Shown here in pieces: positions 7,604-15,136 of a stretch of 44,733 bases of DNA; position 1 is the stretch's first letter, and every line of letters starts with the position of its first letter. Origin of the DNA: JACQHC01 sp035559715 (GTDB taxonomy: Bacteria > Gemmatimonadota > Gemmatimonadetes > Gemmatimonadales > GWC2-71-9); assembly GCA_035559715.1 (NCBI GenBank), contig DATMAW010000199.1:1-44733 (forward strand). Direction: 5' to 3'. The notes beneath the pieces were generated by a model that saw only the letters and a program-made list of their open reading frames with translations, ran no database searches and had not been told where the DNA came from. A program made the position numbers and the translations under genes.

Positions 7604-8621
7604 ATGGCCCGGGCTCCTCGGCCTCGCGATTTCCGCGCTTCTCCTGTGGTGGACCCTGCACGACGTCGAGTTCCGAGACGTCGTCGAGCGCGCGCGCCAG
7701 GCGCGCTGGTGGCCGTTCGCGGGCGCGCTCGTCGTGGCAACGCTCACCTTCCCGCTCCGAACGGTTCGCTGGCGCTTGCTGCTCACCCAGAACGGCGCGC
7801 CGCTGCCGGTGATCCCCCTATGGCACGCCACGGCCATCGGGTTCATGGCGAACAACCTGCTGCCGGCCCGCGCGGGCGAGTTTGCCCGGGCGTATGCGGC
7901 GAGGCGCCTGGTGGGAGTCCGCTTCACCGCAGCGTTCGGGTCGGTGGCGGTGGAACGGGTGCTGGATGGAATCGTGCTCGTGGCACTCCTGGGCCTGGCC
8001 ATCGCCGCCGGCGGACTTCCGGGAGACGCCACGGTGGGCGGCATGGCGCTGACCGACATCGCGACCGTGGCGCTCCTCGTCTTCGGCGCCGCGCTGGGCA
8101 TGGCCCTGATCGTCGTGCATTGGCCCGGTCCCGCCCGCTCGCTGGTCCGCGGCACGCTGGGCCGCGTCCTTCCGGCGCGAGCGTACACCAGCCTCACGCG
8201 GATGCTCGACGGGCTGCTCGCCGGTCTCGATTCGCTGAAGAGCGCGCGCAGGTTCGGGCTCGTGACCATTTGGTCTTTGGTGCTCTGGGTAACGGGTGCC
8301 GCGTCCTACTGGCTCGGCTTCCAGGCGTTCGGGTTGGACGTACCGTGGAGCGGCGCCGTGTTGCTTCAGTCGCTGGTCGCGTTCGGGGTGGCCATTCCCT
8401 CATCGCCGGGGTTCTTCGGTCCGTTCGAGGCCGTCACGCGCGCCACGCTCGCGCTCTACGCGGTGCCCGTGGCCGCCGCGGTTTCCTTTGCCGTGGCGTA
8501 TCACCTGGCTGCGTTCATCCCGATTTCGCTGCTCGGGTTGTGGTCGCTGTCGCGAGCGCACCTGCACATGGCGGATTTGAGGGCGAGCGCCAAGGTCGAG
8601 GAAGGCGCGCCGGAGGCGTGA
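7604..8621 (+). CDS. LPG-synthase-type (UPF0104) membrane protein, apparent +1 frameshift near start
   Basis: The body is a flippase- or LPG-synthase-TM-like protein (PF03706 type) with about 8 membrane segments and the family motif NNLLPARAGEFARAY. It has PSSPGFFGPFEAVTRA near the end. The body frame has no ATG, GTG or TTG between a GTG at 7458, which lies deep inside the upstream gene, and a GTG at about 7734, which is too far in. ATG 7604 has a good Shine-Dalgarno but is one base out of frame. Removing one base from the CCCGGG run at 7608-7613 gives MARLLGLAISALLLWW, a perfect family N-terminus, and a 338-residue protein. A sequencing or assembly indel is the simplest explanation; a real frameshift is possible. 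Proteins of this family move or modify lipids in the inner membrane; the substrate is unknown. Confidence 0.8.
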
Positions 8622-8633
8622 CGGCATAGCGGC

Positions 8634-9527
8634 ATGGCGGCGACACCGGTGGATCAAGTCCGCATCCTGGCCCACGCCAAGGCCAATCTCTTCCTGCGAG
8701 TGCTGGCCAGGGAGACCTCGGGCTTCCACACGCTCGAGACCCTGTTCACGCTGCTCGATCTGGCCGATGAGCTGGTGGTGGAGCGCGCCGCGAGCGGGAT
8801 CGAGCTGGAGGTCGATGGGGCCGACACGGGGCCCACGGACGAGAACCTCGCATATCGGGCCGCGAGAATGGTGCTCGACGCCACGGGCCAGCGACTCGGC
8901 GTGCGGATGCGGCTCACCAAACGGATCCCCGTGCAGTCGGGGCTCGGCGGCGGATCGAGCGACGGCGCCGCGGCGCTCGTGGCGGTAAACCGTCTGGCAG
9001 GCGATGCGGTGCCGCGTCACGAATTGCTCCAGATCGCGGCGCGACTCGGCAGCGACGTGCCGTTCTTTGCCTCCGGGGCGCCGCTCGCGCTGGCGTGGGG
9101 GCGGGGCGAGCGGCTGTTTCGGTTGCCCGCGCCGGCGCCCGCTCCGGTCCTCCTCGTAGTTCCCTCGATTGGCGCAAGTACCAAGGCGATGTATGACCAG
9201 CTCGATGACTCGCGGGCGGCGGACTACCAGCGTGGCGCCGTCGTCCTCGATACGGATGCCCTGGCGAAATGGGGCGGGATCGCGCGGCTTGGCGGGAACG
9301 ACTTCGAGAGCGTGGCGTTTGCCGCCAACGCCAGGCTGCGCGAGCTGTTCGAGCAGATCGCGGCCACGAAGCCCCTGCTCGTGCGCATGACGGGGTCCGG
9401 ATCGGCGCTGTTTGGGATCTATCGCTCCGAGGCGGATCGGGACGCCGCCGCCAGCCAGATCGGCGAGCGGGATCACCGGCTGATTCGCACAATGACACGC
9501 GCCACACCGCCCGACGCTCCGCGGTGA
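8634..9527 (+). CDS. ispE: 4-diphosphocytidyl-2-C-methyl-D-erythritol kinase IspE
   Basis: 297 residues, a GHMP kinase of the non-mevalonate isoprenoid pathway that phosphorylates the 2-hydroxyl of CDP-methylerythritol. The N-terminal AHAKANLFLRVLARE segment carries the conserved lysine. The ATP-binding glycine-rich motif is IPVQSGLGGGSSDGAAAL at about residues 99-116. The aspartate-containing GSDVPFFASG lies near 140, and MTGSGSALFGIY at about 252-263 is the third GHMP motif. The ATG is 12 nt after the previous stop, so it is probably in the pdxJ-led transcription unit. In many bacteria ispE is close to prs, rplY and pth. Here those genes lie about 16 kb away, beyond an accessory block. Confidence 0.96.
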   Translation: MAATPVDQVRILAHAKANLFLRVLARETSGFHTLETLFTLLDLADELVVERAASGIELEVDGADTGPTDENLAYRAARMVLDATGQRLGVRMRLTKRIPVQSGLGGGSSDGAAALVAVNRLAGDAVPRHELLQIAARLGSDVPFFASGAPLALAWGRGERLFRLPAPAPAPVLLVVPSIGASTKAMYDQLDDSRAADYQRGAVVLDTDALAKWGGIARLGGNDFESVAFAANARLRELFEQIAATKPLLVRMTGSGSALFGIYRSEADRDAAASQIGERDHRLIRTMTRATPPDAPR

Positions 9528-9724
9528 CCCGGCCACCCCCGACCGGGCGTGGGCCTCAGCGGCCTGGCTCACATACTCCGCTTGTCACGGATCAGCTGAA
9601 CGAGCGTGCAGCGTGGCGTTCAAGCGGATCCAGTGCTGTCACTCGGGGTCACGTGGGGCTGGTCTCGTACGACCGGTCGCAAGGTTCGCTGAAGTCCGCG
9701 ACAATGCAGCCGCCACGCCGACCC

Positions 9725-9997
9725 TCACCACCGCCGCCGCTCGACGCTCCGTCGCAGCGCCTTGAGATGCTCGCTGCGATCCACCCCTCGAAGCCTGAGA
9801 ATGGCCTCGACGGCGTCGAGCACGCCCAGGACCACGTCGGGATCGGCGCCTTCGCTCAGGTCGCGAGTGATCATGGACGCCGCGCTGGCCGGATCGCGAA
9901 CCATGGCCTGCACGAGCCCGGTGGCAATGTGGTCCGAGCTGGTTCTCGGGCGCTTTCTGCGCTCCACCGCGCGATCGTCACGTTTCTTGCTGCCCAT
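9725..9997 (-). CDS. small basic helical protein, unknown
   Basis: 90 residues from an ATG at 9997. The frame is open further upstream to 10180, but the extra part looks non-coding. The first 20 residues are strongly basic (GSKKRDDRAVERRKRPR). The rest is amphipathic helix (ATGLVQAMVRDPASAASMITRDL, then DVVLGVLDAVEAILRLRGV) ending in RRSVERRRW. Third codon positions are mostly G or C, as in the neighbouring real genes. A TATACT sequence on the minus strand (10043-10038) could be a -10 element about 40 nt upstream, but I see no matching -35 and no clear Shine-Dalgarno. I recognise no family. A nucleic-acid-binding or regulatory role would be a guess from charge alone. Confidence 0.5.
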   Translation of the reverse strand: MGSKKRDDRAVERRKRPRTSSDHIATGLVQAMVRDPASAASMITRDLSEGADPDVVLGVLDAVEAILRLRGVDRSEHLKALRRSVERRRW

Positions 9998-10249
9998 GCA
10001 TCTACTTACTGTGTTCGGCCGCGACCCGCGTCCTGCCAGTATACGAGCCGACGTCCCCCCACGTTGGCCCGCTCCCAGGAGAGAGCACGCTCTTGACGTG
10101 AGGCATGGTCGCCCAGTGGGGGCGCAGGGTCGCGCTCCGGGGCCGGATTCCGCAGGCAGTCGATCGCTCGCCTGAGCCACGGCCAGGTCCGCTCCGGGCG
10201 AGCATCCATCTCGCTACTTTCTGGTGTCCGACTACGCCAGGATGACGCC
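9998..10249. other. intergenic region between two divergent genes
   Basis: About 250 nt between the small basic protein (minus) and the FMN split-barrel gene (plus). It contains TTGACG at 10093-10098 on the plus strand with no convincing -10 at the right distance, and the TATACT on the minus strand noted for the small gene. I see no RNA gene, repeat or convincing open frame in it. The 197 nt before it (9528-9724, after ispE) also show nothing I can name. Confidence 0.4.
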
Positions 10250-10927
10250 GTGACCGAGCCTTCTTCGCCCACCTCCCTCACCCGCGTGCGCCGGCTCCCC
10301 GATCGCGGGCGCTACGATCGCGGGACGATTGATGCGATCCTCGATGCGGGATTCGTCTGCCATGTGGGCTTCGCGATTGACGGCCAGCCGTTCGTCACGC
10401 CCACGTCCTACTGGCGCGAGGGGGATTACGTCTATTTCCACGGTTCGGCTGCCAGCCGCATGCTGCGCGCGGTGGGGACCCGCGGCGCGCGCTGCTGTCT
10501 CACCGTCACCCACGCCGACGGGCTCGTGCTGGCCCGCGCGGCGTTCCATCACTCGATCAACTACCGCTCGGTCATGCTGTTCGGCCACGCGGAACCGGTG
10601 AAGGATGACGCCGCGAAGCGCCACGCCCTCAAGGCGTTCGTGGAGCACCTGTTCCCCGGACGCTGGGCGACTCTGCGCCCCATGACCGATGCCGAAGTGA
10701 AAGGGACGTCCGTGCTGCGCCTCCCGATTGACGAGGCCTCGGCGAAAGTCCGGACTGGAGGGCCCAAGGACGATGAGGCGGACTACGCCTTGCCGATCTG
10801 GGCCGGGGTGATTCCGCTGGCGATGGTGGCCGAAGCACCGGAACCCGACCCGCGCCTCCCGCCGGGCGTGGAAACACCGGCGCACGCCCGGGAGTTCCGC
10901 CGCGCGGCGCGACGGCCTGCGTCGTAA
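10250..10927 (+). CDS. pyridoxamine 5'-phosphate oxidase-family FMN-binding split-barrel protein
   Basis: 225 residues from a GTG at 10250. The core (about residues 10-190) matches the Pyridox_ox_2 / NimA-like split-barrel flavoprotein pattern: RGRYDRGTIDAILDAGFVCHVGF, then GQPFVTPTSYWREGDYVYFHGS, and ASRMLRAVG with CCLTVTHADGLVLARAAFHHSINYRSV. Such proteins bind FMN or F420 and often reduce nitro compounds or other small molecules; the substrate here is unknown. The C-terminal 40 residues are Pro/Arg-rich, as in many family members. It stands alone, convergent with the creatininase-like gene, whose stop is 26 nt away. It is not the PdxH of vitamin B6 synthesis, despite pdxJ being in the window. 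Confidence 0.85.
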   Translation: MTEPSSPTSLTRVRRLPDRGRYDRGTIDAILDAGFVCHVGFAIDGQPFVTPTSYWREGDYVYFHGSAASRMLRAVGTRGARCCLTVTHADGLVLARAAFHHSINYRSVMLFGHAEPVKDDAAKRHALKAFVEHLFPGRWATLRPMTDAEVKGTSVLRLPIDEASAKVRTGGPKDDEADYALPIWAGVIPLAMVAEAPEPDPRLPPGVETPAHAREFRRAARRPAS

Positions 10928-10953
10928 GCCGAGGGCGCCCGAGCGAGGTCCGT

Positions 10954-11769
10954 CTAGATCCCTCCGAACCCTCTGAGGGCCTTCAGCCATTCCCGAGTCA
11001 GCAACTCCAGCGCGCGCTTGCCCTTTTCGGCTGTCGCGAGCGTGGGGTCACCCGTGATCCCGGTCGTCGAGTAGGCGGGGTCCCTGGGATCCCGGGCGTA
11101 CAGTCCCGGCTCGTAGCCCGGGTACGTCCGGGAAGGAGTGTCCTGCCCGGCGGCCACGGCGCGGTCCATCCGCACCAATCGCGGCTGCAGGTAGAGATGA
11201 ATCGAGGTTTCGATTTCGTCCGCGTGGCCGCCGCGTCGCTGCCGGACGAGGCTCGCCATCTCGGGCGGCTCGAGATCGTCCCACGATAGGACCAGCGTCG
11301 GGATTCCGTGGTTGGCTCTGATGTCTCGCGCCACGATCGAGATAGGAAGCCCCGTGGCGCGGCTGATACCGGTGTTCAGGAACACGATGCGGCGTGCACC
11401 CTGTTCGACCAGCGACATCGCCACGGCCTGCACGTAGGCGCGGAACACGTCGGGGTTGGCAACCTCGGTCCCGGGGAACTTCCGAAACGCCGGGAACCAG
11501 CCGTGCTGGATGGGCGGCGCCACGAGCACGGGCAGGCTGTCCACCGCGACGCGGCAGAGGTACTCCATCACCACGGCGTCGGCGTTCATGGGAAGGTGGG
11601 GCCCGTGCTCCTTGGCTCCCGCTCCGAACGGCACGACCACTAACGGCGCCTGCCGGATCCGCGACTCGGCGTCCGGCCAGCTCAGGTCGCCGAGAAAGGC
11701 GCCCGGAGTCTGGGCATGGAGCGGAGCGGCCAGAAGGCAGAGCAGGCTCAAGGACGGAAGGCGGGGCAT
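10954..11769 (-). CDS. creatininase-family amidohydrolase, exported
   Basis: 271 residues from the ATG at 11769. A longer frame exists, but only this start gives a clean signal peptide (MPRLPSLSLLCLLAAPLHAQ, cleavage after HAQ). Creatininase-family landmarks are the metal-site segment GAKEHGPHLPMNAD and GHADEIETS, with the usual acidic and histidine residues. The family's usual NGHGGN stretch is replaced by LNTGISRATGLPI, so one metal or substrate contact may be altered. Family members cleave cyclic or linear amides such as creatinine or intermediates of cofactor biosynthesis. Export to the periplasm points to a scavenging role, which is inference. It is divergent from tRNA-Gln across about 200 nt. 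Confidence 0.85.
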   Translation of the reverse strand: MPRLPSLSLLCLLAAPLHAQTPGAFLGDLSWPDAESRIRQAPLVVVPFGAGAKEHGPHLPMNADAVVMEYLCRVAVDSLPVLVAPPIQHGWFPAFRKFPGTEVANPDVFRAYVQAVAMSLVEQGARRIVFLNTGISRATGLPISIVARDIRANHGIPTLVLSWDDLEPPEMASLVRQRRGGHADEIETSIHLYLQPRLVRMDRAVAAGQDTPSRTYPGYEPGLYARDPRDPAYSTTGITGDPTLATAEKGKRALELLTREWLKALRGFGGI

Positions 11770-11892
11770 GGAGTTACCTGTCGTGGAGGAGACGAGCCAA
11801 AACGAACTGTCGCCGTGGTTCGAGGCAAGAGCTGGCGTCAGGAGAGGGCTCCTGCCCCTGCCACGCGCCGAGCGGTCGCGAAGCGATTTGCC

Positions 11893-11914
11893 AACGGCAA
11901 ACAAACGGCAAACA
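11893..11914 (+). repeat. 11-bp perfect tandem duplication upstream of tRNA-Gln
   Basis: AACGGCAAACA occurs twice head to tail (11893-11903 and 11904-11914), about one helical turn per copy, 54 nt before the tRNA gene and inside the divergent gap to the creatininase-like gene. It could be a pair of binding half-sites or a replication-slippage product. I see no good -10/-35 pair for the tRNA; TAAGTT at 11945-11950 is the only weak -10 candidate. Confidence 0.5.
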
Positions 11915-11968
11915 CCCCACCTGCCGAGCCCACCAGCGAGTCGCTAAGTTCAAGCGCCGCAACGTAAC

Positions 11969-12039
11969 TGGCCCCTCGTCCAACGGCAGGACACCGGACT
12001 TTGGATCCGGGAATGGTGGTTCGAGTCCACCGGGGCCAA
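11969..12039 (+). tRNA. tRNA-Gln (anticodon TTG)
   Basis: A 71-nt cloverleaf. The acceptor stem TGGCCCC pairs fully with GGGGCCA. The anticodon stem CCGGA/TCCGG encloses the loop CTTTGGA, with anticodon TTG at 12001-12003 reading CAA and CAG. The T arm GGTGG/CCACC carries the TTCGAGT loop. The discriminator is A at 12039 and the CCA tail is not encoded. The stop of the convergent nucleotidase-like gene is only 5 nt further on, so both 3' ends nearly touch. In many bacteria a tRNA-Gln lies between ispE and prs; the same order is kept here, but with accessory genes on both sides. Confidence 0.97.
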
Positions 12040-12044
12040 TCTCC

Positions 12045-14951
12045 TCAAAACAGCGGCTGGTACCGCGGCTTCCAGATGCGGTTGTAGGTGAGCCCCACTC
12101 GCAGCAACACGCTCCTCCCGAGTGCGCGCGTCGCGTCCACTTTCCCCGCGTATAGAAAGGCGTCTGCCGCCACGGACAGTGCCAGCTCATCCACCAACGG
12201 GATGAGCAGCTCGTGCACCAGGTTGAAGCGCAGCGACAGCTCGCTTTCCGTGTCTCGCGACGAAGGCAAGAAGTAGGTCACGTCATTCCGCCAGCGATAC
12301 ACCAGCTGTCCGCCCGGCCCCAGCGGACGTTGGAAGTCGGTGCGAATTTGTACGCCGTACTGGACGTTGGGCTGACCAAAGTCGTTCTCCACGGCAGCGC
12401 CCACATCCAGACGCCGCCAAAATCGCTGCGGCGGCAGCATGAACCCACCAACGGCCCGCAACGCGAGCTGGCGCGGATTCTTGGCACCGGTGATCAGATC
12501 ATTGGTGGGGGTGAACTCCGTATCGAACACGCCCCGCAGAAACGGACGCATGCCGCTGCCACCCCCGCGGGGCCGGATTAACAGGTCCGCCTTGAAATCA
12601 TCCGCCGATTCATTGATCCGATGCCCGCCGGTCGGCAGCGTGGCGCTCTGGCGGGCGTACGCGACGCTGAATCCGAGCTCCGCCGCGGTGTACCGCCCCT
12701 CGCGCGCGGCGGCAAACCGACCGTTCAACCCGACGAGCCACGAATCAAGCGAGGCGACGCGGCTCTCCGGCACTGATCCGTACGCGCCATTGTTGACGTT
12801 CCTGTTGAGGGACACCCAGAGCGTCGGCTGATCGAAGCTCACGGTCACGAGCGGGACGTAGCTCGGATCCGGCGCCAACAGCGACGCAATCAGGTCCAGG
12901 TGCTCGTCCCCTCGCGCCTGCGAGCGCAGGCGCCGCAGCTCGTTGACGGTGAAATCCTGCAGGGACAACGGCGCCGCGTCGCCTGCCGGCTCCAGCGAGC
13001 CATCGCCCCGGATGCGTAGCTGCCGGCGCACGCGCCGGGCATTCTCGAACGCCTGAAACCGCGCTCCTTCGTACAGCACATCCGTCGTGGCCACACGATA
13101 GTAGACGTCGTCGTCGAGCCGCCGGCCCATGACGGTCCACCGCGATCGGTCGATCCCGCTCACCGCCAGCTCACCCCCCTCGTCCTCGAGCAGCACCCTC
13201 CTGATGTCGGCTCCCGTGAGATCGAGCAGCACAATCTCGTCCTCCGTCCACAGCCAGGCCCCGATCTCGTTCTCGTGTAGCTTGCCGATGAGCGGCGGGA
13301 AATGCGGCAGCGTGCGGATGATGGCGATTTCCGCCTGACCACGCACTCGGAGCAACCGGGCCAGAAACTCCTCCCACATCCGCTTGGAGACGCGACCCTG
13401 CACCGTGATCTGGTCGTAGTCGCGCAGCCCGGGATGTCTGCCCGTCAAGTCCACGAACGAAGGGAACATCAGCTCGCCACGGTCGGGGGGGGCGACGCGG
13501 GCCAGCTCCCGAATCTCGGCGAGGAAGGCCGGATCGCTGGGCGTGCGGTCGGTCACCGGCACCAGCTCATGGACCAGGGACGTGAGCACGAAGGGAGCCG
13601 GGGGGGACCGTCGCTGAAACACGAGATCGAGACGGCCGATGCCGGCCCCGTTGTCGACCGCCCGGGCGACCAGGGCCGGCGAGCCCGGTCGAGCCCGCTC
13701 CCGGTCGGGCAGGGCCACGGTCGTGCGAACCAGGGAAGGACTCGCGCGGGCGTGCAGGTCCGCGACGATCGCGTCAATCCCCGACACCCGCTGCGCCAGC
13801 ACGGCGTTGTCCGCCGGATCGAGGTTGGACAGCGCAATCACCGCCTGGGCGCCGCTGTCATGCAGCAGCTTCACCTCCCGCCGGGCGACGTCGAGGTACG
13901 GATCGAACACGAAGTCGTCGAGCGTCCTGCGTGGCAGGTTCGCCCGCGTCGCCGGACTCACTAGGCCGAACACACCGAGGGTCACGCCGCCGATGCGGTA
14001 GATCCGCCGCGGCTGAAACAGCGTCGAGTCCGCAGCACGCACGTTCGCAGCGAGAAACGCGAGTTGCGGAAACTGGCGGCGAACCGAATCCAGACCATGG
14101 GCGCCGAGGGACAGCTCGAACTCGAAGGGCACCGAGAGGGTGTAGCCGAGTTTCGTGAGCGTCGTATAGTCGAGTCGGGCACGCTCGGCGGCACTCATGC
14201 CGAGATCGCCACCGCGCTCGCCCAGGTCCACCACCACCGTGCTCGCCACCTGCTGTCCGTTCGTGGCGACCAGATCACGGAGCAGGCTCGCCCGCGGCCC
14301 GATTCCGCCAAGGTTGACCGGGAACTCGAAGATGCGGGTGTCCCCGATGTCCACCCGGTTCACCTCACCGGTATGCCACTCGGCGGGGTCGTCCGCCCAT
14401 ACTGCACCCGGCTCCTCGAGAACCATCGCCCGGTCGCCGCGTTGCGTGCGCATGCGATACATCCGAACGGTGGTCGGCACCAGGTCGGGGAAGTCCGACC
14501 AGCGACGTGGGTTTCTCTCGATCATTGACCGGAGATCGGGACCCTCGCGCCACGGATCCTGCACGATGAGCACGTTGTTGGACCGCAGGGCGGGGACAGA
14601 ATCCAGCCGCTCGATGGTGTCGCGCGCGGCGAGAACCTGGGGCAGCTCATCACCCCTGGGCTCCTCCGACGGCTGAAACACGACCAGCCCCGGCAGACGC
14701 CAGGCCATATGACTCACCAGGCGGAACGACACGCCTTCCGCGTTGGCCTGTTCGGTAAGGAGCTCGTGCTCTTCCTGGGCACGGAGCACGCCCAGGGCCC
14801 CGAGGCTCTTGCCCGTGTACACGATCGAAATCCGCACCAGGCTATCCGGGGCCTGGGCCGCCACGGGACCGCCGACCATCATCCGGACGCACGTCCAGGC
14901 CAACCCGACACCACCGGCGGTCATCCGGCCCGGTCGAGGGATCACCGTCAC
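12045..14951 (-). CDS. 5'-nucleotidase-like pseudoenzyme fused to an outer-membrane barrel
   Basis: About 968 residues from a GTG at 14951, chosen because it gives a signal peptide (TVIPRPGRMTAGG, cleavage near VAAQA). A TTG at 15008 and an ATG at 14924 are alternatives. The N-terminal half follows the UshA/5'-nucleotidase layout: an opening strand, GYTLSVPFEFELSLGAHGL where LGNHEFD is expected, then LAFLAANVRAAD, VIALSNLDPADN and GIDAIVADLHAR. The metal-binding D-x-H, N-H, H and H-x-H residues are absent. The middle third matches the nucleotidase C-terminal domain (EIVLLDLTGADIRRVLLE, YYRVATTDVLYEGARFQAF). The last 270 residues are alternating beta strands ending in a terminal F, as in outer-membrane barrels. 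A substrate-binding or structural surface protein is inferred. Confidence 0.8.
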   Translation of the reverse strand: MTVIPRPGRMTAGGVGLAWTCVRMMVGGPVAAQAPDSLVRISIVYTGKSLGALGVLRAQEEHELLTEQANAEGVSFRLVSHMAWRLPGLVVFQPSEEPRGDELPQVLAARDTIERLDSVPALRSNNVLIVQDPWREGPDLRSMIERNPRRWSDFPDLVPTTVRMYRMRTQRGDRAMVLEEPGAVWADDPAEWHTGEVNRVDIGDTRIFEFPVNLGGIGPRASLLRDLVATNGQQVASTVVVDLGERGGDLGMSAAERARLDYTTLTKLGYTLSVPFEFELSLGAHGLDSVRRQFPQLAFLAANVRAADSTLFQPRRIYRIGGVTLGVFGLVSPATRANLPRRTLDDFVFDPYLDVARREVKLLHDSGAQAVIALSNLDPADNAVLAQRVSGIDAIVADLHARASPSLVRTTVALPDRERARPGSPALVARAVDNGAGIGRLDLVFQRRSPPAPFVLTSLVHELVPVTDRTPSDPAFLAEIRELARVAPPDRGELMFPSFVDLTGRHPGLRDYDQITVQGRVSKRMWEEFLARLLRVRGQAEIAIIRTLPHFPPLIGKLHENEIGAWLWTEDEIVLLDLTGADIRRVLLEDEGGELAVSGIDRSRWTVMGRRLDDDVYYRVATTDVLYEGARFQAFENARRVRRQLRIRGDGSLEPAGDAAPLSLQDFTVNELRRLRSQARGDEHLDLIASLLAPDPSYVPLVTVSFDQPTLWVSLNRNVNNGAYGSVPESRVASLDSWLVGLNGRFAAAREGRYTAAELGFSVAYARQSATLPTGGHRINESADDFKADLLIRPRGGGSGMRPFLRGVFDTEFTPTNDLITGAKNPRQLALRAVGGFMLPPQRFWRRLDVGAAVENDFGQPNVQYGVQIRTDFQRPLGPGGQLVYRWRNDVTYFLPSSRDTESELSLRFNLVHELLIPLVDELALSVAADAFLYAGKVDATRALGRSVLLRVGLTYNRIWKPRYQPLF

Positions 14952-15136
14952 TCTCCAGCGTGGGAGGGGCTCGAGATCAGGCGAGGGGGCAAACCCGCCG
15001 GGAGTCAAGAGTTTGTTAACTGCGGCAGCGCTGGACAGTGCGAGGGCACCGGTTCGCCGTCAAGTGCGATGCGGGCACGCAACCTTGCTCCACCGGACGC
15101 CAGGTGAGACCTTCTCCGCCCTCAGCGTCGCAGGTG

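Noticed and set aside
5798..8269. Long open frame (823 codons) on the minus strand, antisense to the HPt-like and LPG-synthase-type genes
   Set aside because: It spans two recognisable plus-strand proteins, its translation is low-complexity Arg/Gly/Ser-rich, and GC-rich DNA commonly leaves such antisense frames open.
7604..8629. ATG 7604 frame read straight through (341 codons)
   Set aside because: After the first few residues it turns into an Arg-rich shadow sequence. Only the ATG and its Shine-Dalgarno are likely genuine; the body is in another frame.
9535..9610. Possible second tRNA or small RNA after ispE
   Set aside because: No cloverleaf can be formed and there is no T-loop consensus.
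15008..15010. TTG 15008 as start of the nucleotidase-like gene
   Set aside because: It would place about 20 Pro-rich residues before the signal peptide and has no Shine-Dalgarno. GTG 14951 or ATG 14924 is more likely.
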